Source: Chara braunii (lineage: Eukaryota > Streptophyta > Charophyceae > Charales > Characeae). From it: DNA of 23,951 nucleotides. The notes under the pieces were generated by a model. That model was given only the letters and a program-made list of their open reading frames with translations, was not told the DNA's origin and ran no database searches. The translations under genes and the position numbers were made by a program. Below, one piece after another: positions 1 to 10,133 of the stretch (its first letter is position 1; every line of letters begins with the position of its first letter). The stretch spans positions 492,474 to 516,424 of the forward strand of contig BFEA01000198.1 of the NCBI GenBank assembly GCA_003427395.1. The letters run 5' to 3'.

Positions 1-76
<76 letters not shown>

Positions 77-94
77 GAAAGAAAGAGAGAGAGG
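1..94. repeat. (GA)n microsatellite
   Basis: The first 66 bases are uninterrupted GA dinucleotides, followed by GAAA-interrupted units up to about base 94. The tract may extend to the left of the window. The following 95-377 is GC-rich sequence in which I recognise no gene; it leads directly into the transposase start at 378. Confidence 0.95.
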
Positions 95-377
95 TCGAGA
101 CCGCACCATTGGCCGCCACAGAGTGCAGGAGGCACCTAGCAGGTCGACGGTAGGTGGTGGAACACCGCATCGACCACCACGACCACGGTCTCGACCGAGG
201 CTGCTGCGGTTGGCTCCGTGACTATTGCGGTCACCGGCTTGACTGCGGTGGTATTACGTGGGGATTGTGTGCGGGACCAGCTTCAGCGGCGTGTACGGCG
301 GCCCCGGATTTTAGCGGGAGATTTCAATTGGTGGCGGAATCGACAGGCGGGCGGATCGTGTTCAAGGGTCGCCCACA

Positions 378-3076
378 ATGAGTGAGGAGGCGGGCGGGTC
401 TGGGGGAAGTGCGTTCATCACCATGCCATATGCTAACATGGTGAAGTTGAGGAGGGGCTCTTGCGTGTGGAAATACGTGACGCAGGGCTAGAGGGCCGGG
501 ACATGAGAGAAGACGCACAGGGACCGGAAGTTGAGATGCAACCTGTGCAAGCACGTCTGGCAGGGGAACGTGTCGAAGGTCGTGTGTCACTTTGTTCAGC
601 AGAAGAAATGTCTCGCAACAACAATGGACGTGTTGGTTGACATATGGAACGACACTGAGTACACTTTCGCCCCTGAGCATGTGCCATCCATTCTCTCTTA
701 CATGGAGGACAAGGGGATCAGGGACGCACAATTAGTTGCGGGTCGTCCCGAGACACGAGTGCCGCTATCTACTGCACCCAGGGACAAGGTACAGGACGTC
801 CTCGATGAGGCGGAGGGAGCGTGAGATGCGTGCACAGGGCCACGAGGGGGGTGGTTTGTCAGGCGGTGTAGATTTGGAGGGCAAAGAGGTCGTGTTGACT
901 TCGCGTGGGGCAGAGCCGAAGGAAAAAGGAAAGAGGAAGGTGGTGGATGGATATGACGTTCCACCTGCGTTGGGGAAGAGGGTCCGACAGAGCCGGATTG
1001 ACGAGTTATACGACGCGAAGAAACAATCGAAGTTTTGCGACAAGTTTATCCAGTGGGTGTACAACGCCGACGTTCTGTTCAACGCCTTTAGGAGACAGTC
1101 GTGGAGGGAGGTCAGGAAGGCGTCCGAAGAAATGCCTCAAGGTGTGTGGATGTGATTTCCCTCGTTTAAGGAATCGGTGGTCCCGGGGTTCCTTCGCAGA
1201 GGGCTAAGGTGGCGGCCTTGCTCAGAGAGGTGCGAGAGGATTTCGTACATAATGGTGCGACCATGTTGTCCAACGGCAAGAAGTCTCGCGATGCACGGCC
1301 GATCGTGAACTTCCTCGCAGCCGGCGCCAGTGGCGCATTACTGTACACCACCATATGCCGTGACGGTTCAATCCCTGAGACCGGTGCCATTGTTTATCGC
1401 AGGTGAACGGTTATCATCACCTCCTTCCCTGCGAAGGATGTTATCGCTTTCTGCACAGACCCCGCCAGCAACTATGTCCTGACGTCCAAACTGTTGGCAC
1501 AGGACCCCGACCCTGATGTCAAGTGCATCACGTGGCTCCCCTGCTCGACCCACGTCTGCAACTTGATCTTGTCAGACATCGGGACACGAGTGGAGTGGGC
1601 GAGGGACACCATCATCCACGCTCGAGCATTGGTGCGATTCATCAAATCGCACGGAGCGGCCCTCGCCCCGTGCAAGAGGAAGAGCCCTCGCGTTTCACTT
1701 ATTCAGCCGGCAGAAACATGTTTTGCATCATTTTTTTTTATGTTGACATATTTGGTCGGGAGACGCGACGCGTTGGAGTCTATGTTAAATGACAACGCGT
1801 GGGCTAGCATTCCGTGGGAGTGGAGGCTCCTGCCACAGGCTCGGTGGGTGTGCCTTCAGATTTGCGACAGCCAGTTCTGGTGTTTGGTGGAATTTGTCAT
1901 CCTTGTGATGGAGCCTGTCCATCAACTTTTGCGGCGGATGGACAAATGAGGGATGATGATGTTCATTGTGTACGAGTGAAGTCAACATCTCGTTCGGCTG
2001 ATGAGGCAGTCGACGGTCCCACCAGAGCTTCTGTCGCCGTGTGTGCGAGACATGGAGATGCGCCTGATGCATCTCTTGGAGCCTGCCCACGCCACTGCCC
2101 ATCTCCTCAACCCTCGCTAAAGACGGTCTGTGAGGTACTATGAGTCCCTCCATACGACACCGGAGGACGCCGAGGTTGTACAGGAGTGCGATCTTTTTTT
2201 GCTTGCGCAGACGGCGGGGGATTCAACATACAAATATTACCTCCTTGTGCGCGAGCAGATTCGTCGTTTCCATGTGTGAAAAGGCGATTGGGGTGATCGT
2301 TTGTTGTCTGACGCCGAGGCCCGAGATTGCGACAGGGACGACGAAACCGCGCGTTGTGCGGCATGGTGGTTCGCCCACGAGGAGCCCACCCAGAGTTGCG
2401 TGCCATCGCTATCCGTGTGATGCACATGTGGACGTCCGCCTCTCCTGTGTAGAGGAATTGGGTGGAGCATGAGCGCATTCACACGGCCAAGTGAAACAAG
2501 CTTGGCTTCACCAAGGTGGCACAACTGGTTGAGATTACGACTAATTTCAAACTGGCTTCATGCAGGCAACACCGTGGCGGGTATATTCTGCCTTGGATTA
2601 TGGACGGTCACGAGGACCGGAGATCTCATAGGTTTGCGGGTGAGGATGAGGAGGACGCCGACCCGAAGCCAGAGGCGTGGGGGGTGAGACCAGCCGAGAC
2701 CGTTAGCGATGCCGAGCTCAGGAGGCAGGTTGACGTGTTCGCACGGGACGACACAACCCGTCCGTGAGAGGTGTCTGTCGGTTTTGGGGAGAGGGCAGCC
2801 ACATTGCTACCTTTCGACCATGTGCCTCCTCCCGCACAAGATGCCGGCGTTGAGGGTTTGCAGGCCGGGGAGGACGACTGGACAGACCCGGAGGACCTTA
2901 CGCAGGGCGGGGACTGGTCCGCGGAGCAGGTGTATTTCACGTACGGCAGAGGATCGGACAGGCTTGCTCCGCGGACATCAGTCATCACCTACGACAACTT
3001 AGGCCGGACAGAGGGAGTTGGAGACCAACCATCCCCTTGCGCCGCCTGCGGGTCACACATCTCAATCATCGAGTAG
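378..3076 (+). pseudogene. hAT-superfamily transposase, BED/DUF659/hATC type, decayed
   Basis: hAT transposases cut and paste DNA in the nucleus. The likely start is the ATG at 378, whose frame leads through two in-frame stops to a BED-like zinc finger near 537-615 (CNLC, then H and C of HFVQQKKC). A frame change near 820 leads to FIQWVYNADVLFNAF (about 1040-1085), typical of DUF659. It continues with GATMLSNGKKSRDARPIVNF (about 1255-1314), DPASNYVLTSKLL and WLPCSTHVCNLILSDIG (about 1460-1580), then FWCLVEFVILVMEP before 1949. The dimerisation region is recognisable from the WW at 2364-2369 and from RNWVEHERIHTAK followed by NKLGFTKVAQLVE (about 2453-2540), split by a TGA. An acidic tail with VYFTYGRGSD follows and ends at a TAG at 3074-3076. 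At least five frame breaks or stops rule out a functional product. The family assignment is strong; terminal inverted repeats were not found. Confidence 0.82.
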
Positions 3077-3636
3077 CAGGGCTACGCACCCACCCCCACG
3101 CGCGAGGAGAGTTCTTAGGGTCGACTCCAGCGGTGAGGACGAGCCCGAGACGGAGGAGCGTTTGAGGCACGTCCGGTTTGATCCTAGCCATCACTCGTTC
3201 GACCGGTCACAACACCTACGTTGATCGATGAGGTTGGCAGGGCAGGGTGGTGCGCATTCGCAGCACCTAGAGGACATCCTAGTTGGGGAGCGGACTCCGG
3301 TCATTGCAGCATATAGCCGTGATCATCAGGACACCCACGACACGCCATCTTCGTTGCGGACCAACGATTTTGACGTCGGTGACTCTCATGGTCGATCCCT
3401 TGTCCTTCGTTATAGATTTACAGAGGAGCCAGTGCACGGGACATATGAGAGATAGAGAGAGGAGACGACCAAGGAGAGGGACGCCCGCCTTGATCGTGAG
3501 GAGAAGGCACGGTCGCAGTCTATGTTGAGGTGGGAGGTAAGAGAGGCAAACGAGGCCGAGCAGCGTAGGTTAAGGGAGTTGGAGACCGGTGGAGTATGAG
3601 TTGGTGGTGATTCGCAGGTGGATAGTGGTGGAGTGG
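3077..3636. other. No recognised gene; charged low-complexity tail downstream of the hAT remnant
   Basis: This stretch of about 560 bases has no ORF that I recognise. Its composition (GAG, AGG and ACG rich) resembles the acidic and charged tail of the transposase region, so it may be the end of the same transposon. It stops at the TGTCGGGAC left boundary of the LTR-like repeat at 3637. The bases before that boundary are G/T-rich rather than a clean polypurine tract, which suits flanking DNA of a 5' LTR. Confidence 0.5.
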
Positions 3637-4868
3637 TGTCGGGACTGGTGGGTCCCGAAAAACTTCTCATCACTCGAGAGATTGAATACGGACAATTTGT
3701 GCACAACAGAAAAATTTGGAGTGAGGAAGCAGGATAGAGAAAAGACAAAGGATTAGCCCGCACAAGGGAGTGATGCCCTGAGGAGAGAACCACTGGAGGA
3801 AAAAACTAGCGACGGCAGACAAGCAAGCGCAAGAACAGGGCACATAGAACACAGCAGGAGGTCGGGAGGGCCATCAGAATGCAATAAGACTAAGGCCAAA
3901 GGGCCCTTTGAACTAGCAATTGCAGCGTGACAACAATAAGGGAATGAGGAAGTCGAGGGATGGGCGGCCAGAAGCCGCGGGAAGCTAGGAAATGAGGGGC
4001 CAACGTGGGGGCCACCTATGGGAGCCTCTGAGCGGAGGCCCACGACCAAAAAGATCGGCACGCACAAGGCGCAAGGAAAGACTAAGGAGAGAGGTCGCTA
4101 TGGGGCGACAAAACGCCCAAGGGGCGTGGGACACCTCGGGGAAAGGCACCCGGGGCCACGTGAGACTAAGTAAAAATAATGGCGTCCGGGGCGAAATGTG
4201 TCGGGGACCGCCGACGGGACTAAGTGTCGGGGACCACCGACGGGACTAAGTGTCGGGGACTGCCGACGGGACTAAGTATCGGGAATCACCGATGGGACTA
4301 AGTGTCGGGGACCACCAACGGGACAAGTGGCGGGGACATGTGAAAGTCCCAAGAAGAAATCGCATGAGGGAAAAATAATAAATGCAAGGTGCACCGTCAA
4401 GATCGACATCTTGACGACCAAGAATATTAACACCACTAGTGCAAGTACTAGTGGTGACGAACGGGAAGGCCAAAAGGAAAATGAAAAGTAAAGAAAACTG
4501 AAGTGGGAGGCATGGGAGCAATCCGAAAAATCTCGGATCAGCCGCCCTCAAGAAAATAGAGTCAAATAAGACCCCATGTGAAAAATAGCCCTCCGGGACA
4601 AATCGGAGTAGGAGAGACCATTGTGGGAGAAATGTAGGAGTAAAAGGAGGCTCCCATGGGCATGGGAAGGCCATTATTGCAGTCCGAGAAATAACGGACT
4701 GCACCTTGGGCATAGGGAGGGCCAAAACTAAGAAGAAGAGGCTAGAAAAGGGCCTTAATGGCCACTTGACACTTGACATGCTAGAAAAAAGAGAGAAAAG
4801 AAAAGAAAATAGAGGAGAATAAGACAAAAAGAGTGAGAGGGAGTGAGTGAGCTGGCCGTCAGTAGGGA
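3637..4868 (+). repeat. LTR-like repeat, copy 1 (probable 5' LTR; right end undefined)
   Basis: This region aligns nearly end to end with 22710-23951. I estimate roughly 93-95% identity by eye, with mostly single-base differences and a few short indels. Both copies begin with the perfect 7-bp inverted repeat TCGGGAC/GTCCCGA. Because copy 2 is cut by the window end, 4868 is only the last comparable base and the true LTR is longer. An AATAAA at 4377 and an A-rich tract at about 4915-4952 are present. The start could be 2 bp further left. No primer-binding site complementary to a common tRNA was recognised downstream, so the LTR's right border is unknown. Confidence 0.75.
4199..4327 (+). repeat. 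26-bp minisatellite inside LTR copy 1, five units
   Basis: Five head-to-tail units of 26 bp (the last 25 bp) start at 4199, 4225, 4251, 4277 and 4303. Each contains GTCGG...CCGAC or a close variant that can form a small hairpin. The same five-unit array of 129 bp is present in LTR copy 2 at 23273-23401, so the array predates the split of the two copies. Confidence 0.9.
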
Positions 4869-5109
4869 CTGGCATAGGTAGGGACAGGCAGGTCCCTATT
4901 GTGCAAGAAAGGAGGAGAAAAGAAAAGAAAAAAAAAAAAAGAAAAAAAAAAAGGCCTTAACTGTAAAAACCGATCACTTGAGGAGATTCATCCGTGACCA
5001 GATTCATTCTGGAATATGGCGGTTACAAAGAACTTTGATTTTCTTTGATTTTTGCAGAGAAAATCAGAGAAAATTCAGGCCTTTTGCAACCGAAATAAAA
5101 CGGAATACA

Positions 5110-5431
5110 TGCATGAAGAGAAACAAATGTTTTAGGTGCATCCTGAGTCAAAATCAAGGTCGAATGCACTTGGGAATTGACCGTTTCTTTTTCTTTTTAG
5201 TAGGGGCTAGTTGTGGGGCATTGGGGCTAAGGAATTGACCCCCATTGCAGTGTGAGTTGCAACGGACTGCATGGGGGAGGGAAAACACATGTTCTAGGTG
5301 CATCCGGAGCCAATATTGAGCCCGGATACACTAGAAAATTTAACGCTTCATTTTCTTTCAACATGGGGCAAGTTGTGGGGCTGTGGGTATGGAAAACAGC
5401 CATGACTGCAGTCCGAGAGATTACGGACTGC
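5110..5431 (+). repeat. Tandem duplication of about 161 bp, diverged
   Basis: Two diverged copies sit head to tail, about 5110-5270 and 5271-5431. They share AGGTGCATCC near 5134 and 5294 and AGTTGTGGGGC in the second half, and both end in ACGGACTGCAT. The second copy ends in the TGCAGTCCG/CGGACTGCA hairpin also present in the LTR at 4678. The 4869-5109 segment before it is A-rich and holds no recognised gene. Confidence 0.75.
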
Positions 5432-5619
5432 ATAAGGATGCCAAGGGAAAATGGGCTACAGCAAGCCCGGAAAGACTAGAAAGGAGCAATTTCGGTAAAA
5501 AGCATGTGAAAACGGTAAATGGCAACCGTGAGATGAAATCTCACGGCCTAGAAAAATTAGCATACACATAGAAATGATAGGACCACCAAGGGCAATGGGC
5601 CCCAAAAAAATAAAAATGG

Positions 5620-6310
5620 GACGCCGTCCGGAATATTGCCGGGGACCAAATGAGTCCAAATAATAAAAAATTAAAAAAAGGGGACACGCGCCGGCGAGAC
5701 CGCCGGCGGGACAAAGAAATGGAGCTAGTAGGAAAATGGCGGGGACTTGGGATGTCCCAAGGGAACCATGGACAAACACAAGGAATAATTGTGCAAGCGA
5801 GCGGCACCGTTGAGATCGAGAATCTAGACGGTAAAAAAAATTAGCACCACAAGTGAGCAAGTGAGGGAGCCATGAGAGAAAGAAAAGTGGAATAAGGGTG
5901 TTGGGAAAGCTGCCCAGCAGTCCGGGATATCTCGGACTAGCAAGGCATAAGAAAATAGAGCCTTGAGAGTCCCAACATGAGAAAAAGGCTGCCCTTAGAA
6001 AATCGGAGCAAAAGGGGCTCAGAATTGGGCAAACAGAAGCAAAATGGAGCCCCCTAGGAGCATGGGGGTGCCATTATTGGAATCCGAGATGTAACGGTCA
6101 TATAACAGCTATGAACCTGGCCTTGAATGAGGCCCTAGAGCCTAGAAAGAAGGTACACAACAGTTTGACACTTGTCACAACAGAAATAAAAGAAAAAGAA
6201 AGAAGAATGAGAGAAAAAGGAAGGAGAATGAGACAAAAAGGGAGAAAAGAGTGGAGGAGAGTGTGCCGGCCTATTGGGACCTGCACAATAAGGACTGACA
6301 GGTGCCAACA
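5620..6310 (+). repeat. Diverged second LTR-like copy of 4180-4870
   Basis: The order of landmarks matches LTR copy 1: a GGCGTCCGG/ACGCCGTCCGG motif, CCGGGGAC...CCGGCGGGAC, GGCGGGGAC...TCCCAAG, a CACCGT..GATCGA hairpin, the TCCG..CGGA hairpin, AAGAAAATAGAG, then GCATGGG..CCATTATTG and TCCGAGA..TAACGG. Substitution and indel divergence is far greater than between the two LTR copies. This is either an older related insertion or an internal duplication of the LTR. Confidence 0.65.
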
Positions 6311-6459
6311 GTGACCTCATCCCTCCTAGAATGAGGGAGGGCAATCCGGATTGTATCTCAATAAAATTTGAATTAAAAAGCTGAAAATAAGAGAAAATGC
6401 AAAAAGGAAGTGACCGGTTTTCTTTTGGGCCATGGATCTGAGATCAGATCTCATGGTAG

Positions 6460-6944
6460 NGAGGAACTNGCCGTTTTTTGTGGNCNAGCTCANAACGGCN
6501 AGCTCCGNAATGAGGTGGCANCCCAAAATGGAAAGAAACAAAAGAGGGAAAANNACAAAACAGTGCATTTGGCCCAAAAANNGAGCCAGATGCACCAAAA
6601 ATNNAAAAACTGGACTTANGGGCTCAAAATTGAAGCAAGGGCTACTAGGGGGTAACTCGGATTATTACTNGCCTTGGATCTCAGCCAGATCCAAGGCTGA
6701 AAATGTGCCGCCATATGGAAAAATGCTCCGGCCTACTCAAAAGAGGCCGAAACTTGAAAAAATCGATAAAAAGGTCCACAAAGCCTTTTTCTTTCAAGTA
6801 TTGCCGCCCCTTGGGCATTAGGACCCTAGGGGGCAGCATTTCAGCAATGAAAAAGAGGCCGGCGTAGGCNAAGAGGCANTCCGAGTTGATACCAACCACT
6901 TGGACTGCATGCACTTGGCCAAAATGAGGCCCANGTACCTCCAN
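6460..6944. other. Run of about 20 isolated ambiguous bases
   Basis: Single or double N characters occur at 6460, 6469, 6484, 6486, 6493, 6500, 6508, 6521, 6553-6554, 6581-6582, 6603-6604, 6619, 6670, 6870, 6879, 6934 and 6944, and almost nowhere else. This pattern is expected where reads from several diverged copies of a repeat were merged. No gene was recognised in 6310-7490; a possible polyadenylation motif AATAAA lies at 6360. Confidence 0.85.
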
Positions 6945-7489
6945 GAGGGCCTAGTGAGAGAATTTTGCCTTGGGGGTACCTCGGTTCACCTCAAGGCTCA
7001 TGGGGAGGCTCATGGGCTGGCCGGACTGCTGGCTTCAGCCTACATAAGATGAGGCTGCAGTCCGCCACTCTCACATTTCCATGAGGACTGCCCATGCTGC
7101 CCAAGTGAGCTCACAAGAGCACCTTTGCACTTGGAGTGAGAGGGGAGGAGCCCATGCTAGTGGGAAAGCTTAAAGGAGACTAGGAGGTAGTGGGGAGGAC
7201 TCTAAAGGATAGTGATGGTGGGAGAGACACTTGGGAGGTGATCTGCAATATCCCTCCTGGGTGTAAGAGAGAAGAAGAAGTTAGAGAAGCCCCATTAGCC
7301 CTCCTAGAGGGGAGGACTCCATAGCCATAGCTGGGGGAGCTTGCCATAGCCTGAGAGAAAGCAAGGGAGGAGGAAAGAAGGGTCTGTAGAAGAATGAAGT
7401 CATAGCCAAGAGAGGATTGTGCAAGGAGAGGAAGCTTCATTAAGAGGACACCAACACCAAGGAATCAACAAGGTGAAAGGAAGGAGGAG

Positions 7490-7740
7490 GCTTCTTCACC
7501 TTCATCTTCTTCTTCTTCTTCTTCTTCTTCCTCTTCTCCTCCTTCTTCCTCTCCTCTTTCTTCTTCCTCTTCTTCCTCCTCACTTCCTCCTTTTTCCTTC
7601 TCTTCTCTCCCCTTTTCATCTCCTCCTTCCTCCTCCTTACTTTCATTCTCTTTCCCTTCCTCCCCTTCTTCTCCATCTTCATCTCCCTCATCTCTCTCCC
7701 CTTCTCCTCCATCTTCTCTTACCTTACCTTCTCTCTTCCA
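7490..7740. repeat. Homopyrimidine (TTC/CTC) tract
   Basis: About 250 bases on the + strand are nearly all C and T, built from CTT, TCC and TCT units, with only occasional A or G. Long open frames across it on both strands are low-complexity artefacts (runs of Leu/Pro, or Lys/Glu/Arg). Homopurine-homopyrimidine tracts of this length can adopt triplex DNA. It lies immediately before the satellite arrays. Confidence 0.9.
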
Positions 7741-7779
7741 TGGGCTACTCAAACTCTTCTCTTTCACTTATGCACTAGG

Positions 7780-8507
7780 AGGTAGTACTCCGATTCTTTC
7801 GTAGATACTCCATGATGCAATCTTAGTGATTTGGGAACTTCAAAATTGTGAATTTCACACTCACACTAGTAGGTAGTGTAGCGCTTCACACATGGATGCT
7901 AATTGATGCAATCTTGCTGATTTGGGAGCTTCAAACTTGTGATTTTCACACTCACACTAGTAGGTAGTGTAGTGCTTCACACATGGATGCTACTTAATGC
8001 AATCTTTGAGATTCAGGAGCTTCAAACTTGTGATTTTCACACTCACACTAGTAGGTAGTGTAGCGCTTCACACATGGATGCTACTTGATGCAATCTTGGT
8101 GATTTGGGAACTTCAAACTTGTGATTTCCACACTCACACTAGTAGGTAGTGTAGCGCTTCACACATGTATGCTACTTGATGCAATCTTGGTGATTTGGGA
8201 ACTTCAAACTTGAGATTTTCGCACTCACACTAGTAGGTAGTGTATCGCTTCACACATGGATGCTCCTTGATGCAATCTTGGTGATTTTGGCTCTCCAAAC
8301 TTGTGATTTTCACACTCACATTAGTAGGTAGTGTTGCGCTTCACCCATGAGTGATCCATGATGCAATCTTGGTGATTTGGGAGCTTCAAACTTGTGTTTT
8401 TCACACACACTCAAGTAGGTAGTACAACGCATCTTTCATAGATGACCTTTGATTCACCATTGGTGATCTTGCCTACTTAGACTCTTGTTTTCACTTATGT
8501 AATAGCA
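7780..8507 (+). repeat. 91-bp satellite array, about eight units
   Basis: The core AGGTAGT recurs at 7780, 7871, 7962, 8053, 8144, 8235, 8326 and 8417, exactly 91 bp apart every time. Shared segments are GATGCAATCTTGGTGATTTG, the CACACTCACACTAGTAGGTA region and GCTTCACACATGGATGCT. The internal units are more alike than the first and last, as expected when unequal exchange homogenises the centre. There is no coding potential. Confidence 0.95.
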
Positions 8508-9674
8508 TGTGATGTTCCGGATTATCTTCCCTTCATATGCAAGTGTTTTCCATCTAGTCTAGCATCTCTTTGTCTTGCTCATACTTAGTGTGATGATCCG
8601 GTTGATCTTCCCTCCACATGCATTAGCTTTTTATTAGTCTAATCACTCTTTGTCTTGTTCATACTTAGTGTGATGTTCCTGTTGATCTTTCCTTCACGTG
8701 CATGTGCTTTTCATTAGTCTAATCAGTCTTTGTCATGCTCATGCTTAGTATGATGTTCCGGTTGATCCTCCCTTCACATACATGTACTTTTAATTAGTCT
8801 AATCACTCATTGTCATGCTCATACTTAGTGTGATGTTCCGGTTGATCTTCCCTTCATATGCAAGTGCTTTCCATCTAGTCTAGCATCTCTTTGACTTGTT
8901 CATACTTAGTGTGATGTTCCAGATGATCTTCCCCTCACATGCATGTGTTTTTCATTAGTCTAATCACTGTTTGTCTTGTTCACACTTAGTGTGATGTTCC
9001 GGTTGATCTTTCCTTAATATGCAAGTGTTTTCCATCTAGTCTAATCACTCATTGCCATGTTCATACTCAGTGTGATATTTCGGTTGATCTTCCCTTCATA
9101 TGCAAGTGCTTTCCGTCTAGTCTAGCATCTCTTTGTCGTACTCATACTTAGTGTGATGATCCCGTTGATCTTCCCTTCATATGTAAGTGCTTTCCATCTA
9201 GTCTACCATCTCTTTGTCTTGCTCATACTTAGTGTGATGATCCAGTTGATCTTCCCTTCACATGCATGTGTTTTTCATTAGTCTAATCATTATTTGTCTT
9301 GTTCACACATACTATGATGTTCCGGTTGATCTTCCCTTCATATGCAAGTGTTTTCCATCTAGTCTAATCACTCATTGTCATGTTCATACTTAGTGTGATG
9401 TTCCGGTTGATCTTCTCTTCATATGCAAATGCTTTCCATCTAGTCTAGCATCTCTTTGTCTTGTTAATACTTAGTGTGATGATCCGGTTGATCTTCGCTT
9501 CATATTTAAATGCTTTTAATCTACTCTCGCATCTCTTTGTCTTGCTCATACTGAGTGTGATGATTCGGTTGATCTTCCCTTCACATGCATGTGTTTTTCA
9601 TTAGTCTAATCACTCTTTGTCTTGTTCACACTTAGTGTGAAGTTCCGATTGATCTTCCCTTCACATGCATGTGT

Positions 9675-9865
9675 TTTTCATTAGTCTAATCACTCTTTGT
9701 CATGTTCATGCTTAGTATGATGATCCGATTGATCTTCCCTTCACATACATGTGGTTTTCATTAGTCTAANTTTTCATTAGTCTAATCACTCTTTGTCATG
9801 TTCATGCTTAGTATGATGATCCGATTGATCTTCCCTTCACATACATGTGGTTTTCATTAGTCTAA
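9675..9865. other. Assembly join: identical 95-bp copies flanking one N
   Basis: Bases 9675-9769 and 9771-9865 are identical over all 95 positions and are separated by a single N at 9770. The neighbouring satellite units are not identical to each other, so a perfect copy ending exactly at an N is best explained as two contigs whose overlapping ends were not merged. Confidence 0.9.
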
Positions 9866-9942
9866 TAACTCATTGTCATGCTCATACTTAGTGTGATGTT
9901 CCGGTTGATCTTCCCTTCATATGCAAGTGCTCTCCATCTAGT

Positions 9943-10133
9943 CTAGCATCTCTTTGTTCGTTCATACTTAGTCTGATGTTCCGGATGATCTTTCCTTCAC
10001 ATGCATGTGCTTTTCATTAGTCTAATCACTCTTTGTCNCTAGCATCTCTTTGTTCGTTCATACTTAGTCTGATGTTCCGGATGATCTTTCCTTCACATGC
10101 ATGTGCTTTTCATTAGTCTAATCACTCTTTGTC
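9943..10133. other. Assembly join: second identical 95-bp duplication flanking one N
   Basis: Bases 9943-10037 and 10039-10133 are identical over 95 positions around the N at 10038. The copy length is the same as at the first join, which points to a fixed assembler overlap length rather than biology. Confidence 0.9.

Larger units (their letters stand above)
4395..7064. other. Cluster of short perfect inverted repeats (hairpins)
   Basis: At least ten short stems were read directly: 4395-4416 (9-bp arms), 4431-4456 (10-bp arms), 4521-4538, 4678-4703 (9-bp arms TGCAGTCCG/CGGACTGCA), 5407-5432 (the same stem with a different loop), 5526-5546 (9-bp arms), 5919-5938, 6342-6353 (CAATCCGGATTG), 6439-6453, 6671-6697 (11-bp arms) and 7022-7064 (13 paired bases with a 7-nt bulge). 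The TCCG/CGGA stem recurs in several of them. No known RNA family was recognised. They could be RNA structures in the LTR or leader transcript, or by-products of repeated duplication. Confidence 0.7.

Noticed and set aside
4246-4875. 209-codon open frame on the minus strand
   Set aside because: It runs through the LTR and is rich in Phe, Leu, Ser and Pro from the purine-rich + strand. The corresponding frame in the other LTR copy is broken, so it is not coding.
6886-6905. TTGATACCA as a possible primer-binding site for initiator tRNA-Met
   Set aside because: It matches only on the minus strand and for about eight bases, and lies inside an N-rich repeat. No convincing primer-binding site was found anywhere after the 5' LTR candidate.
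7440-7778. Long open frames on both strands (Leu/Pro-rich and Lys/Glu/Arg-rich)
   Set aside because: They are a direct consequence of the homopyrimidine tract, which contains few stop codons in any frame.
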